Shown in pieces: positions 41,228-48,112 of a stretch of DNA of 48,112 nucleotides. Position 1 is the first letter of the stretch; every line of letters begins with the position of its first letter. Origin of the DNA: an uncultured beta proteobacterium. GTDB taxonomy: Bacteria; Pseudomonadota; Gammaproteobacteria; Burkholderiales; SG8-39. The stretch covers positions 1 through 48,112 of the forward strand of contig CAIYPG010000121.1 in NCBI GenBank assembly GCA_903928055.1. Reading direction: 5' to 3'. Below the pieces are notes generated by a model. That model was not told the DNA's origin. It ran no database searches and saw nothing but the letters and a program-made list of their open reading frames with translations. Made by a program: the position numbers and the translations under genes.

Positions 41228-41292
41228 CGATCCCCGACTTCAGGGCGCGCCTGCATCGATCCGATGGATTCAAGGAGTGTCAGGGCGCGCAT

Positions 41293-42000
41293 TTACTTGC
41301 CTCCCCCGACATACCCCGGAACCCGCACCCGCGACTCAAGGAAGGCGAACAGCCGGTTCACCACCATCGTGGTGACGATGTACAGGCCGGTGACGGCGAG
41401 ATAGACCTCGATGCCGCGCGAAGTTTCCTCCTGCGCCTGCATGGCGAACATGGTGAGCTCGGAGATGCTGACGGCAAAGGCCACCGAGGAATTCTTGATG
41501 ATGTTCATCGCCTCGGAAGTGAGCGGCGGCAGCACGATGCGAAAGGCCATGGGCAGCAGCACGAAACGGTAGGTCTGCGGCAGTGTCAGTCCCAGGGCGA
41601 GGCCGGCATTGCGCTGTCCGCGCGACAGCGACTGGATGCCGGCGCGCACCTGCTCGGCGACCCGCGCCGAAGTGAAAAAGCCCAGCGCGGCCACGACCAT
41701 CACGAAACTCGGCACCTGCTGCAGCGGCGGGATGATGGCCGGTATGACGAAGTACCAGAGGAAGATCTGCACCAGCAGCGGGATGTTGCGGAACAGCTCC
41801 ACCCAGACGTTCGCCGCGCCCGCCAGCCAGCGATTGGGGACGGTGCGCAACGTGCCCACCACCGCACCGAACAGGAGCGCCACCACCCAGGCGCAGCCGG
41901 AGACGGCCAGGGTCCAGCCCCAGGCCGAAATCATCCAGTCGACGTAGCGCGTTTCGCCGTCGCCGATGTCCTTCAGAAAGAACTGCCAATCCCAGGTCAT
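41293..42000 (-). CDS. gltJ: Amino-acid ABC transporter permease, GltJ type
   Basis: The product is 235 residues. The beginning WDWQFFLKDIGDGETRYVDWMISAWGWTLAVS is typical of GltJ, followed by VELFRNIPLLVQIFLWYFV, the EAA loop AEQVRAGIQSLSRGQRNAGLALGLTLPQTYRFVLLPMAFRIVLPPL, and SSVAFAVSISELT. Paired with GltK. The gap to gltI contains a terminator-like hairpin, so expression is probably lower than that of gltI. Confidence 0.93.
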   Translation of the reverse strand: MTWDWQFFLKDIGDGETRYVDWMISAWGWTLAVSGCAWVVALLFGAVVGTLRTVPNRWLAGAANVWVELFRNIPLLVQIFLWYFVIPAIIPPLQQVPSFVMVVAALGFFTSARVAEQVRAGIQSLSRGQRNAGLALGLTLPQTYRFVLLPMAFRIVLPPLTSEAMNIIKNSSVAFAVSISELTMFAMQAQEETSRGIEVYLAVTGLYIVTTMVVNRLFAFLESRVRVPGYVGGGK

Positions 42001-42122
42001 GCCGCTCCCCTCAGACCTTCATGACGTTGTTTTGTGCGCCTGCCGATTGTTTGCGTCTGCCTGCCGCCATCATCTCATGCAAGAGCCGGGCCGGTTTCTG
42101 TCTGGTTCGTCCGTCCCGGACG

Positions 42123-42159
42123 AAAAAAAACGCGCCCGGTTGGTGAGCGCGCTCTTTTT
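42123..42159 (-). terminator. Attenuating hairpin between gltI and gltJ
   Basis: On the minus strand CGCGC (42147-42151) pairs with GCGCG (42131-42135), followed by eight Ts (complement of the A-run 42123-42130). It lies just after gltI. Such partial terminators let a binding protein be made in excess over its permeases. Ts on the other side make it workable in both directions. Confidence 0.75.
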
Positions 42160-42171
42160 CAGGCCGAATGC

Positions 42172-43071
42172 TTACTTGGCTGCGTAGGCTTCCATCGGTT
42201 TGTCGTTGGGGTCCTTGAACAGTGCCTTGAGCGTGACGCCCATGGGCAGACCAACGCTGGTGTTCTGCGGCGGAATCGGTTTGATGAACCACTTGTCATA
42301 GAGCTTGGCGAGTGAACCGTCGGCCATCATGTTGCTGATGGTCAGGTCGACGACCTTCTTCATGCCCGGATCGTCCTTGCGGATCATGATGGCAATGGGC
42401 TCCACCGACAGGACTTCACCGACGATGGCGTAGTCCTTGGGGTTCTTGGAGGAGGCAATCAGGCCGGCGAGGATGTTGTTGTCCATGACGAAGGCATCGG
42501 CGCGGCCGGACTCGACCAGCAGGAAGGAGTCGGCGTGGTCCTTGCCGAACAGCTCCTGGAAGGTCGCCTTCTCGGCGGCCTTGTGCTTGCGCAGCGTCTG
42601 CACCGAGGTGGTGCCCGTGGTGGTGGCCACGGTCTTGCCGTTCAACTGGGAAATGGACTTGATGCCGGACTTGGTCTTCACCACCATGCGCACTTCGGTC
42701 ACGAAGGTGGTCAGGCCGAAGGACACGTCCTTCTGGCGCGCTTCGTTGTTCGTGGTCGAGCCGCACTCGATGTCCACGGTGCCATTCTGCGTCAGCGGGA
42801 TGCGGTTCTGTGAAGTGACCGGAACGTACTTGACGGTGAGCTTCTTGCCCACGGTCTTGCTGATGTTGTCGATGATGGCCTGGCACAGCTCGACGTGGTA
42901 GCCGGTGAACTGGTTGTTGCCCAGCGTATAGGACAGCGGTGCCGAGGACTCGCGTACGCCCATGGCGATCTCGCCCGAGCTCTGCACTTTGGTGATGGTC
43001 TGGGCCAGTGTGATCCCGGTACCGGCGGCAAACAGCGCGGCGACAGCGACGAAAGACGAAAGCTTGTTCAT
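42172..43071 (-). CDS. gltI: Glutamate/aspartate periplasmic binding protein, GltI type
   Basis: The product is 299 residues from ATG 43071 (GGAGGAAT upstream). A signal peptide (about 1-23) is followed by the SBP_bac_3 fold: ITKVQSSGEIAMGVRESSAPLSY, GYHVELCQAIIDNIS, VDIECGSTTNNEARQKDVSF, KTVATTTGTTSVQTLRKH, ESGRADAFVMDNNILAGL and MADGSLAKLYDKWF. These blocks are close to GltI/DEBP, which binds glutamate and aspartate. First gene of the gltIJKL operon. Confidence 0.93.
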   Translation of the reverse strand: MNKLSSFVAVAALFAAGTGITLAQTITKVQSSGEIAMGVRESSAPLSYTLGNNQFTGYHVELCQAIIDNISKTVGKKLTVKYVPVTSQNRIPLTQNGTVDIECGSTTNNEARQKDVSFGLTTFVTEVRMVVKTKSGIKSISQLNGKTVATTTGTTSVQTLRKHKAAEKATFQELFGKDHADSFLLVESGRADAFVMDNNILAGLIASSKNPKDYAIVGEVLSVEPIAIMIRKDDPGMKKVVDLTISNMMADGSLAKLYDKWFIKPIPPQNTSVGLPMGVTLKALFKDPNDKPMEAYAAK

Positions 43072-43223
43072 GGAACATTCCTCCAGTGGATGCGAATGAC
43101 GCCGGTGCCGGCGGCCCCGCTGCACGCCATTGTGGCCGGCAGAACAGGGTAAAGGCCATTCTACGCAGCGCTATCCCGTTTGTCCAAGCAGCTCCCATGC
43201 GAATGGGAGGCGTGGAAAGCGAC

Positions 43224-44150
43224 CTATGCCGCTTTGCGACCGCCTCCGGCGTCGTGTGCGGGAAGCGGAAACATGCCGGCAACGAAGTCTGCGAAGGCGC
43301 GCACCTTGGCCGACAGGTGCCTTGTCTGGGGATAGACGACCGACCACGGTATGACCGGCGTCTTCCAGTCCGGCAGCAGCGCCTTCAGGTGCCCGGCAGT
43401 CAGCGCGCGGCTTAGCGATACGTCCAGCAGGTAGATGATGCCCTCGCCGTACAGAGCAGCCTCGACCAGCGCATCGGCGCTGTTGATGTTGATGCGCCCG
43501 TCGGGCTCATGCACGTACTGGGTGCCATTCTGTTCGAAGCGCCATGGGGAGACCTGCTCGGTGTTCGGTGAATGAAAGCCCAGGCAGCGAAAGCGCGACA
43601 GGTCGTGCGGCGAGGCCGGCTCACCGTAGCGCGCTATGAAGTCCGGCGACGCACAGGCAACGTAGCGAGCGTCGTACACGCGCCGCGCCACCAGGGTTGA
43701 ATCCTCCAGCACGCCGGTGCGCAGCGCCGCATCGACGCCGGTTTCGATGAGGTCGGAGCGCCGGTCGGTCATGGTGACGGTGATGCGCAGGTCCGGATAC
43801 TGGTCGAGGAACTGCGGCAGTGCCGGGATGAAATACAGCCGGGCAAAGGCGGTGGGCAGGTCCACGCGCAGCATGCCTTCGGGCTGGGTGCGGCTGCGGG
43901 CCAGGGCGCTTTCGGTTTCCTCCACATCCGCAAGGATGCGCCGGCAGCGTTCGTAATAGGCGGTGCCGTCATCGGTGAGGTGCATGCGCCGCGTGGTGCG
44001 GTTCAGCAGCCGGACTCCGAGGTGGTCTTCGAGGTTGCGGACCAGTGTGGAGACGTTCGCGTTGGACAGCTTCAGGCGCCGTGCAGCCTGCGAAAAGCTG
44101 CCGGCCTCCACGACGCTGGCGAAGACCTCCATGGCGAGCAGGCGATCCAT
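43224..44150 (-). CDS. LysR-family transcriptional regulator
   Basis: The product is 308 residues from ATG 44150, chosen because GGGAG lies seven bases upstream and the protein then begins with the usual MDRLLAMEVFASVVEAGSFSQAARRL; upstream ATG 44156 and GTG 44183 are also in frame. The winged HTH covers 1-60; the substrate domain follows (LRVDLPTAFARLYFIPALPQFLDQYPDL). Such MDRLLAMEVF regulators often control exporters or dehydrogenases. A palindrome 29 bases upstream fits autoregulation and control of the divergent gene. Confidence 0.9.
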   Translation of the reverse strand: MDRLLAMEVFASVVEAGSFSQAARRLKLSNANVSTLVRNLEDHLGVRLLNRTTRRMHLTDDGTAYYERCRRILADVEETESALARSRTQPEGMLRVDLPTAFARLYFIPALPQFLDQYPDLRITVTMTDRRSDLIETGVDAALRTGVLEDSTLVARRVYDARYVACASPDFIARYGEPASPHDLSRFRCLGFHSPNTEQVSPWRFEQNGTQYVHEPDGRININSADALVEAALYGEGIIYLLDVSLSRALTAGHLKALLPDWKTPVIPWSVVYPQTRHLSAKVRAFADFVAGMFPLPAHDAGGGRKAA

Positions 44151-44178
44151 CGGCATTACTCCCGAGGGTTGGCTATTA

Positions 44179-44193
44179 TTCACATATTGTGAA
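44179..44193. promoter_or_regulatory. Candidate LysR operator
   Basis: TTCACATATTGTGAA is a perfect inverted repeat (TTCACA-TAT-TGTGAA) with the T-N11-A pattern of LysR boxes. It lies between the LysR gene and the divergent small membrane gene at 44311. Confidence 0.65.
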
Positions 44194-44310
44194 CAGTTAT
44201 TTCCATTCTAGCCTATTTATCCGGTATTTCTAAAGTGTTACATTGCACTGCAACAAGGGGAGGTGCTGACGTAAGTGGCTCAACGTAGGCATTTCATGAA
44301 AGGTTCGCAA

Positions 44311-44556
44311 ATGAAAATTCTCGCTGGCATCAAGACGGTAAGGCCCGGGAAGGTGATTGTCCCCCTGTTCTTTGCGATGGCTGTGCCCAAGGAGGCGCTG
44401 GCCAACAGTTTTGCCAAGCAGCTTCAGGATGTTCCGGATCGGATCGGTACCGGCGAGCTCGCGCTCGACAGCGATTGGTCCCTGGTGGGTTTGCTGGGAC
44501 TGGCGCTGGTTGTCGGGTTGCTGGCGGCTTTTTACCGTCGCGACAAAGAGCAGTAG
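44311..44556 (+). CDS. 81-residue membrane protein, unknown function
   Basis: From ATG 44311 (AAAGG seven bases upstream); ATG 44296 and GTG 44275 are alternatives. An N-terminal signal-like segment (VIVPLFFAMAVPKEALA) precedes a short periplasmic part with Asp/Glu residues, then a C-terminal helix (WSLVGLLGLALVVGLLAAFY) and a charged RRDKEQ tail. The plan is similar to the 78-residue protein at 8605-8841, though without sequence similarity. It is divergent from the LysR regulator. Confidence 0.55.
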   Translation: MKILAGIKTVRPGKVIVPLFFAMAVPKEALANSFAKQLQDVPDRIGTGELALDSDWSLVGLLGLALVVGLLAAFYRRDKEQ

Positions 44557-44743
44557 CAGGGCATGCGCTCCTGATTAGGGGCGCCAGAATTTCAGTTCGG
44601 CCGGGGCAATCCCGGCTGTAACGGCTTCACAATGGTTTTCCAGGCTGGACACCCGTGGGGCACTCCTCCGCCCCGGGGCTTGCACATCGCAAGAACGGGT
44701 GCTCCGGTTCTTTCTATTCCAAGTTTCGCCGCGCCGCCTGGCA

Positions 44744-44853
44744 TGGTGCCGGTGGCAGGGTCACGAGTGCCGGCGGCACGTCCTACGAGCCCGGGTGGCA
44801 CATCCTGTGAGTGCCGGTGGCATATCCTACGTGTGCCGGTGGCACTGCGCACG
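44744..44853. repeat. Five tandem 22-bp repeats with TGCC-N3-GGCA cores
   Basis: Units lie at 44744-44765, 44766-44787, 44788-44809, 44810-44831 and 44832-44853. Four contain the palindromic core TGCCGGYGGCA; the third is altered (CCCGGGTGGCA). The 22-bp period is close to two helical turns and not a multiple of three, so it is a DNA-level rather than coding repeat. It lies in the 503-bp gene-free stretch (44557-45059) upstream of the APC permease, and nothing else in the stretch looks like a gene. Confidence 0.85.
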
Positions 44854-45059
44854 CCTTGATAGTACGATGCGCAACGTGTTTCACCGGAGTGGCACGAAGC
44901 CGGCCGGTCGAGGCGCAAGTCCATAACAACAATGACAATTCGTCCCGACGTCCCCGATGTGCTCGTCCCCTGCGCGCTGCGTGTCGCAAGAATCCATTGC
45001 GGTGTTTGTCGCGCAGCATGCCGGCGGTGCACGTCGACCTTTCCGGAGCCCCGCAAGCC

Positions 45060-46445
45060 ATGACTGAACTCAAGGACAATACCCACGCTGCCCACGCTGC
45101 CCACGCTGCCCACGCCACAGCGCCGCGCCCGGTCCTCGACCTGCAGGATGCCGTGGCGCTGGTGGTCGGGATCATCGTCGGTGCCGGCATTTTCAAGGCG
45201 CCTTCGCTGGTGGCGAAATTTTCCGGGACGCCGGAACTCATGATGGCGGCCTGGGTGCTGGGCGGCATCATCTCCATGCTGGGTGCACTGTGCTACGCAG
45301 AGCTCGCCACCTCGCATCCGAATGCCGGTGGCGAGTACCACTTCCTCGAGCGCGCCTTTGGCAGCGAAGTCGCGCGCCTGTTCGCCTGGGCGCGCATGAC
45401 CGTGATTGCCAGCGGCTCGATCGCGATCTTCGGCTTCGTCTTTGCGGATTACGCGACGCAACTGGTGCGGCTGGGCGAGCACTCCTCTTCAATCTACGCG
45501 GTGCTGCTCATCGTCGTGCTCACGGTCATCAATATCGTCGGCATCGATGCGGGCAAGCGCACCCAGAATTTCCTCACCGTGATCGAGGTCTCCGGGCTGG
45601 TGGCGATCATCATTGCCGGATTCTTCTTCGCGTCGCCCGAAGTGGTACCGGCGGTCGCCCCGGACGCAGCGGAAGCGGCAAAATCCGCCACGCCAGACCT
45701 CGGCATGATCGGCCTGGCAATGGTGTTCGTGCTGCTGACCTATGGCGGGTGGAATGACGCGGCCTACCTCTCGGCGGAGATCAAGGATGGCCAGCGCAAT
45801 ATTGCACGCTCGCTCCTGATCGGCCTCGGAATCGTCACGGCACTTTACCTGCTGGTGAGCCTGGCCTATCTGTCCGGCCTGGGCATGGCGGGCATGGCGA
45901 AGTCCGATGCCGTGGCCTCCGACCTCCTGAATCGCGCGTGGGGTCCGGTGGGTGGCGCGCTGATCAGCATTTTTGTGGCAGTGTCGGCCATCACTTCGGC
46001 CAACGGCACCATTCTCACGGGCGCGCGCACCAGCTACGCGCTGGGCCGTGACTGGCCGCTGTTCCGCTGGCTGGGTGTGTGGGACGGCGAGCGCGGCGTG
46101 CCGAAACACGCCATGATCGTGCAGAGCGCAATCGCCCTTGCACTGATCGTGTTCGGGTCCTACAACACCGATGGTTTCAAGAACATGGTCGATTACACCG
46201 CGCCGGTGTTCTGGCTGTTCTTCTTCCTGACCGGCATGTCGCTGTTCATCTTCCGCCAGTGGGAGCCGCATGCGCACCGTGCCTTCCGCGTGCCCTTCTA
46301 TCCGGTGACGCCGCTGCTGTTCTGCGGCACCTGCATCTACATGCTCTATTCCAGCCTCGCCTACACCGGCAAGGGCGCGCTGGTGGGCGTGGGCGTACTG
46401 TTCGCCGGTGTGCTGCTGCTGCTGCTCGACCGGCGCAAGAACTGA
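45060..46445 (+). CDS. APC-family amino acid permease
   Basis: The product is 461 residues from ATG 45060; ATG 45018 is an in-frame alternative 14 codons upstream. Twelve membrane helices of the amino acid-polyamine-organocation family: VALVVGIIVGAGIFKAPSLVA, ELATSHPNAGGEYHFLERAFG, VFVLLTYGGWNDAAYLSAEIKDGQRNIARSLLIGLG, and VSAITSANGTILTGARTSYALGRD. The N-terminus has an Ala-His repeat (HAAHAAHAAHA) from a 9-bp tandem repeat. Substrate not readable. Only a weak GGAG is near the start. Confidence 0.88.
   Translation: MTELKDNTHAAHAAHAAHATAPRPVLDLQDAVALVVGIIVGAGIFKAPSLVAKFSGTPELMMAAWVLGGIISMLGALCYAELATSHPNAGGEYHFLERAFGSEVARLFAWARMTVIASGSIAIFGFVFADYATQLVRLGEHSSSIYAVLLIVVLTVINIVGIDAGKRTQNFLTVIEVSGLVAIIIAGFFFASPEVVPAVAPDAAEAAKSATPDLGMIGLAMVFVLLTYGGWNDAAYLSAEIKDGQRNIARSLLIGLGIVTALYLLVSLAYLSGLGMAGMAKSDAVASDLLNRAWGPVGGALISIFVAVSAITSANGTILTGARTSYALGRDWPLFRWLGVWDGERGVPKHAMIVQSAIALALIVFGSYNTDGFKNMVDYTAPVFWLFFFLTGMSLFIFRQWEPHAHRAFRVPFYPVTPLLFCGTCIYMLYSSLAYTGKGALVGVGVLFAGVLLLLLDRRKN
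45082..45117 (+). repeat. 9-bp tandem repeat in the APC permease start
   Basis: Three copies of CCCACGCTG (45082-45108) and one variant CCCACGCCA (45109-45117) encode the Ala-His-Ala run near the N-terminus. In-frame repeat-number changes would lengthen or shorten the cytoplasmic tail without breaking the gene. Confidence 0.85.
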
Positions 46446-46613
46446 AGTCCTCTTTCGCGAGGCCGGCCTGACCCCGTTCCCGGCGGGATGCCGCGCATAT
46501 TCCTTTCGTCGCCTGCACGACCGGCATCCGGCCGCCATCGGCACCTGCGATAATTGCGGCTGTCGCCCGGGCTCTGCCCGGGTTCCGAATATCGCTCTTT
46601 CATTGTGGAAACC

Positions 46614-47183
46614 ATGTTGAAGAAAAAGAAAGGCAGCACCTCGAATTCGGCCAAGGCCGCAACCCAACCCGCCAAACAGGCTGCCAAGAAGCCGGCCAAG
46701 AAATCCGTGAAGAAGTCTGTCAAGAAGGCACCGCCCTTCGAAGTACGCAAGTCTGCGATCCATGGCCGTGGCGTGTTCGCCACCCGTGCCATCCGCAAGG
46801 GCAAAAAGCTGATCGAGTACACGGGCGAGCGCATCACATGGGAAGAGGCCGAGCGCCGCTATCCGGTGGATCCGATTCCGTATCACACCTTCCTGTTCGA
46901 GATCGGTGACGGTTCGGAGTGCCTTGATGCGGTGAAGGAACGCACGGCGGCGAAATGGCTGAATCATTCCTGCAAGCCGAACTGCGAAGCCGAGGAAGAC
47001 GAGGACGAGCGCGTCTTCATCAGGGCACGGCGCAACATCGAGCCCGGCGAGGAACTGGTCTACGACTACAGCCTCACCTGCGAAGAGAAGATGAAAAAAT
47101 CCGAGCGGCAGCGGCGCTATCCCTGCTGGTGCGGTGCAAAGAAATGCCGCCTCACGATGCTGGGCAAGAAGAGCGGTAAATAG
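46614..47183 (+). CDS. SET-domain protein with lysine-rich tail
   Basis: The product is 189 residues from ATG 46614. Residues 1-40 are a Lys/Ala/Ser tail (KKPAKKSVKKSVKK) resembling a histone H1 C-terminus. The SET domain follows (about 42-160): IHGRGVFATRAIRKGKKLIEYTGE, LNHSCKPNCEAEE, ARRNIEPGEELVYDYSL. A post-SET-like CWCGAKKCR can bind zinc with the NHSC cysteine. It is predicted to be a SAM-dependent lysine methyltransferase; targets in bacteria are little known and could include the protein's own tail or HU-like DNA-binding proteins. A GATAAT-like -10 (46550s) and a CCCGGGC hairpin (46566-46582) lie upstream. Confidence 0.88.
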   Translation: MLKKKKGSTSNSAKAATQPAKQAAKKPAKKSVKKSVKKAPPFEVRKSAIHGRGVFATRAIRKGKKLIEYTGERITWEEAERRYPVDPIPYHTFLFEIGDGSECLDAVKERTAAKWLNHSCKPNCEAEEDEDERVFIRARRNIEPGEELVYDYSLTCEEKMKKSERQRRYPCWCGAKKCRLTMLGKKSGK

Positions 47184-47299
47184 GCTGATTACAATTATTT
47201 GTTTGACTCTCTTTAAATAAAGATCAAATTTGTAAATTGATGATAATAAACATCACCTGTGAGTTGATGTACTGATCCGCTCAACCTGGAGGAGCAATA
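47184..47299 (+). promoter_or_regulatory. AT-rich promoter region with inverted repeats
   Basis: This strongly AT-rich gap contains TTGACT near 47201-47206, the palindrome CAAATTTG (47225-47232) and an inverted repeat ACATCA-N9-TGATGT (47250-47270). It probably holds the promoter and operator of the following gene; the regulator is unknown. Confidence 0.5.
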
Positions 47300-48106
47300 A
47301 TGGAGAAGACCGAAACGCCGGCCCCCGGCAGGGTCATCGCAGAGAAAGAGAACGGCATCGGCTGGCTGATCTACGACAACCCGGCGCGGCGCAATGCGTT
47401 CAACGGGGAAATGACCGAGCAGGCGATGGCGGCACTTGACGACTTCGGCAGCGATCCGGCGGTGCGCGTGGTGATCGTGCGCGGTGGCGGCGACAGGAAT
47501 TTCGTCTCAGGTGGCGACATCTCGTCCTTCGAGAAGCAGATGGCCACCGAGGAATCCAAGGCCCGGATGTTCAAGCGGCGCGAGGAATCCAGCGAAAAGC
47601 TGCGCCTCTTCGAGAAGCCGACCATTGCCATGATCCGCGGCTACTGCCTGGGCGGTGGCCTGGGGCTGGCGCTCAATTGCGACATCCGCATCTGCACCGA
47701 GGATGCGCGGTTCGGCATTCCCGCAGCGAAGCTGAGCATTGGCTATCTTGCCAAGGGCATTCAGACGCTGATGAGCCTGGTCGGTCCGTCCGTGGCCAAG
47801 GAAATCCTGTATACGGCGCGGCAATACACCGCCGCCGAGGCGCTGGCGATGGGGCTGGTGAACCGAATCGTGCCGGCAGCGGAACTGGAAAGCTACACCC
47901 GTGAATATGCTGCGGTGATCGCCGGCAACGCACCGCTGGCCATCATCAATGCCAAGACCGCGGTGAATGAACTGCTCAAGGACCCGGCCGATCGCAACAT
48001 GAAACTGGTGGCCGAGCGTGCCGCGGCGGCCACCAACAGCCAGGATCACATCGAGGGGCGCAACGCCTTCCTGCAGAAGCGCAAGCCGGTATTCACCGGC
48101 AAATAA
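47300..48106 (+). CDS. Enoyl-CoA hydratase/isomerase-family protein lacking both catalytic Glu
   Basis: The product is 268 residues; GGAGGAG lies close before the ATG. Crotonase fold: DNPARRNAFNGEM, oxyanion-hole segments FVSGGDISSFEK and IRGYCLGGGLGLALNCDIRICTEDARFGIPAAKLSIGYL, then AKEILYTARQYTAAEALAMGLVNRIV. The two glutamates of true hydratases (ECH positions 144 and 164) are replaced by Gly122 and Ala142, so hydration of crotonyl-CoA-like substrates is unlikely. It could be an isomerase, decarboxylase or thioesterase-type member. Its AT-rich promoter differs from its neighbours. Confidence 0.85.
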   Translation: MEKTETPAPGRVIAEKENGIGWLIYDNPARRNAFNGEMTEQAMAALDDFGSDPAVRVVIVRGGGDRNFVSGGDISSFEKQMATEESKARMFKRREESSEKLRLFEKPTIAMIRGYCLGGGLGLALNCDIRICTEDARFGIPAAKLSIGYLAKGIQTLMSLVGPSVAKEILYTARQYTAAEALAMGLVNRIVPAAELESYTREYAAVIAGNAPLAIINAKTAVNELLKDPADRNMKLVAERAAAATNSQDHIEGRNAFLQKRKPVFTGK

Positions 48107-48112
48107 CGCTGC

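Noticed and set aside
44744..44853. CRISPR array
   Set aside because: The 22-bp units are contiguous with no unique spacers and no cas genes are present.

Overview
The window looks like a chromosomal stretch of a GC-rich betaproteobacterium, most likely Burkholderiales-like. The grounds are the codon bias, a Bug/TctC-type solute receptor, a gltIJKL amino-acid ABC operon, a NadQ-type NAD regulator next to nadABC, a complete kdpFABCDE locus, and REP/MITE-like intergenic repeats of kinds common in beta- and gammaproteobacteria. The genus cannot be fixed from the sequence. I saw no rRNA or tRNA gene, no CRISPR array and no intact insertion sequence. The first 113 bases carry what looks like the terminal repeats of an IS21-like element.

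Layout: 150-3500 holds five small envelope genes (coiled-coil, GOLD-like, SIMPL, alpha/beta hydrolase, lipoprotein aminopeptidase) closely packed on the + strand. 3660-8472 is de novo NAD synthesis: a NadQ-type repressor, then nadA-nadB-nadC behind two matched inverted-repeat operators. 8605-11972 is a metal-type two-component system facing a tiny membrane protein across a 22-bp perfect palindrome, followed by a second response regulator with an unfamiliar N-terminal domain. 11993-16566 (minus strand) holds a large HAD-family protein and a bifunctional aminodeoxychorismate synthase/lyase split by a -1 frameshift exactly at a T TTT TTG slippery heptamer. 16715-22665 holds a YbaL-type antiporter, a cupin/Bug pair, an SDR with altered catalytic residues and an MFS transporter carrying an in-frame repeat insertion.

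22855-24254 is a four-gene overlapping cluster: RelE/Gp49-like toxin, XRE antitoxin, HigA-like antitoxin and a tandem PspC protein. 24466-28505 holds a CMD-family protein, a GntR regulator, the two subunits of a 3-oxoacid CoA-transferase and an isocitrate lyase-family enzyme, which reads as a small catabolic module. 28919-37656 is the high-affinity K+ system kdp, with two extra small membrane ORFs before kdpA and a secreted 98-residue protein between kdpC and kdpD. 37823-43071 (minus) holds gamma-glutamyltransferase beside a glutamate/aspartate-type ABC importer, which suggests glutathione or gamma-glutamyl peptide use. 43224-48106 holds a LysR regulator, a small membrane protein, an APC permease behind a 22-bp tandem repeat array, a bacterial SET-domain protein with a histone-H1-like tail, and an enoyl-CoA hydratase-family protein lacking both usual catalytic glutamates.

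Strongest candidates for something undescribed: the possible programmed frameshift in pabBC, the tandem NadQ-type operators, the palindrome shared by the two-component system and the 78-residue membrane protein, the helically phased repeat array before the APC permease, and the accessory small proteins of the kdp operon. All functions are assigned by reading protein motifs; no database search was possible.
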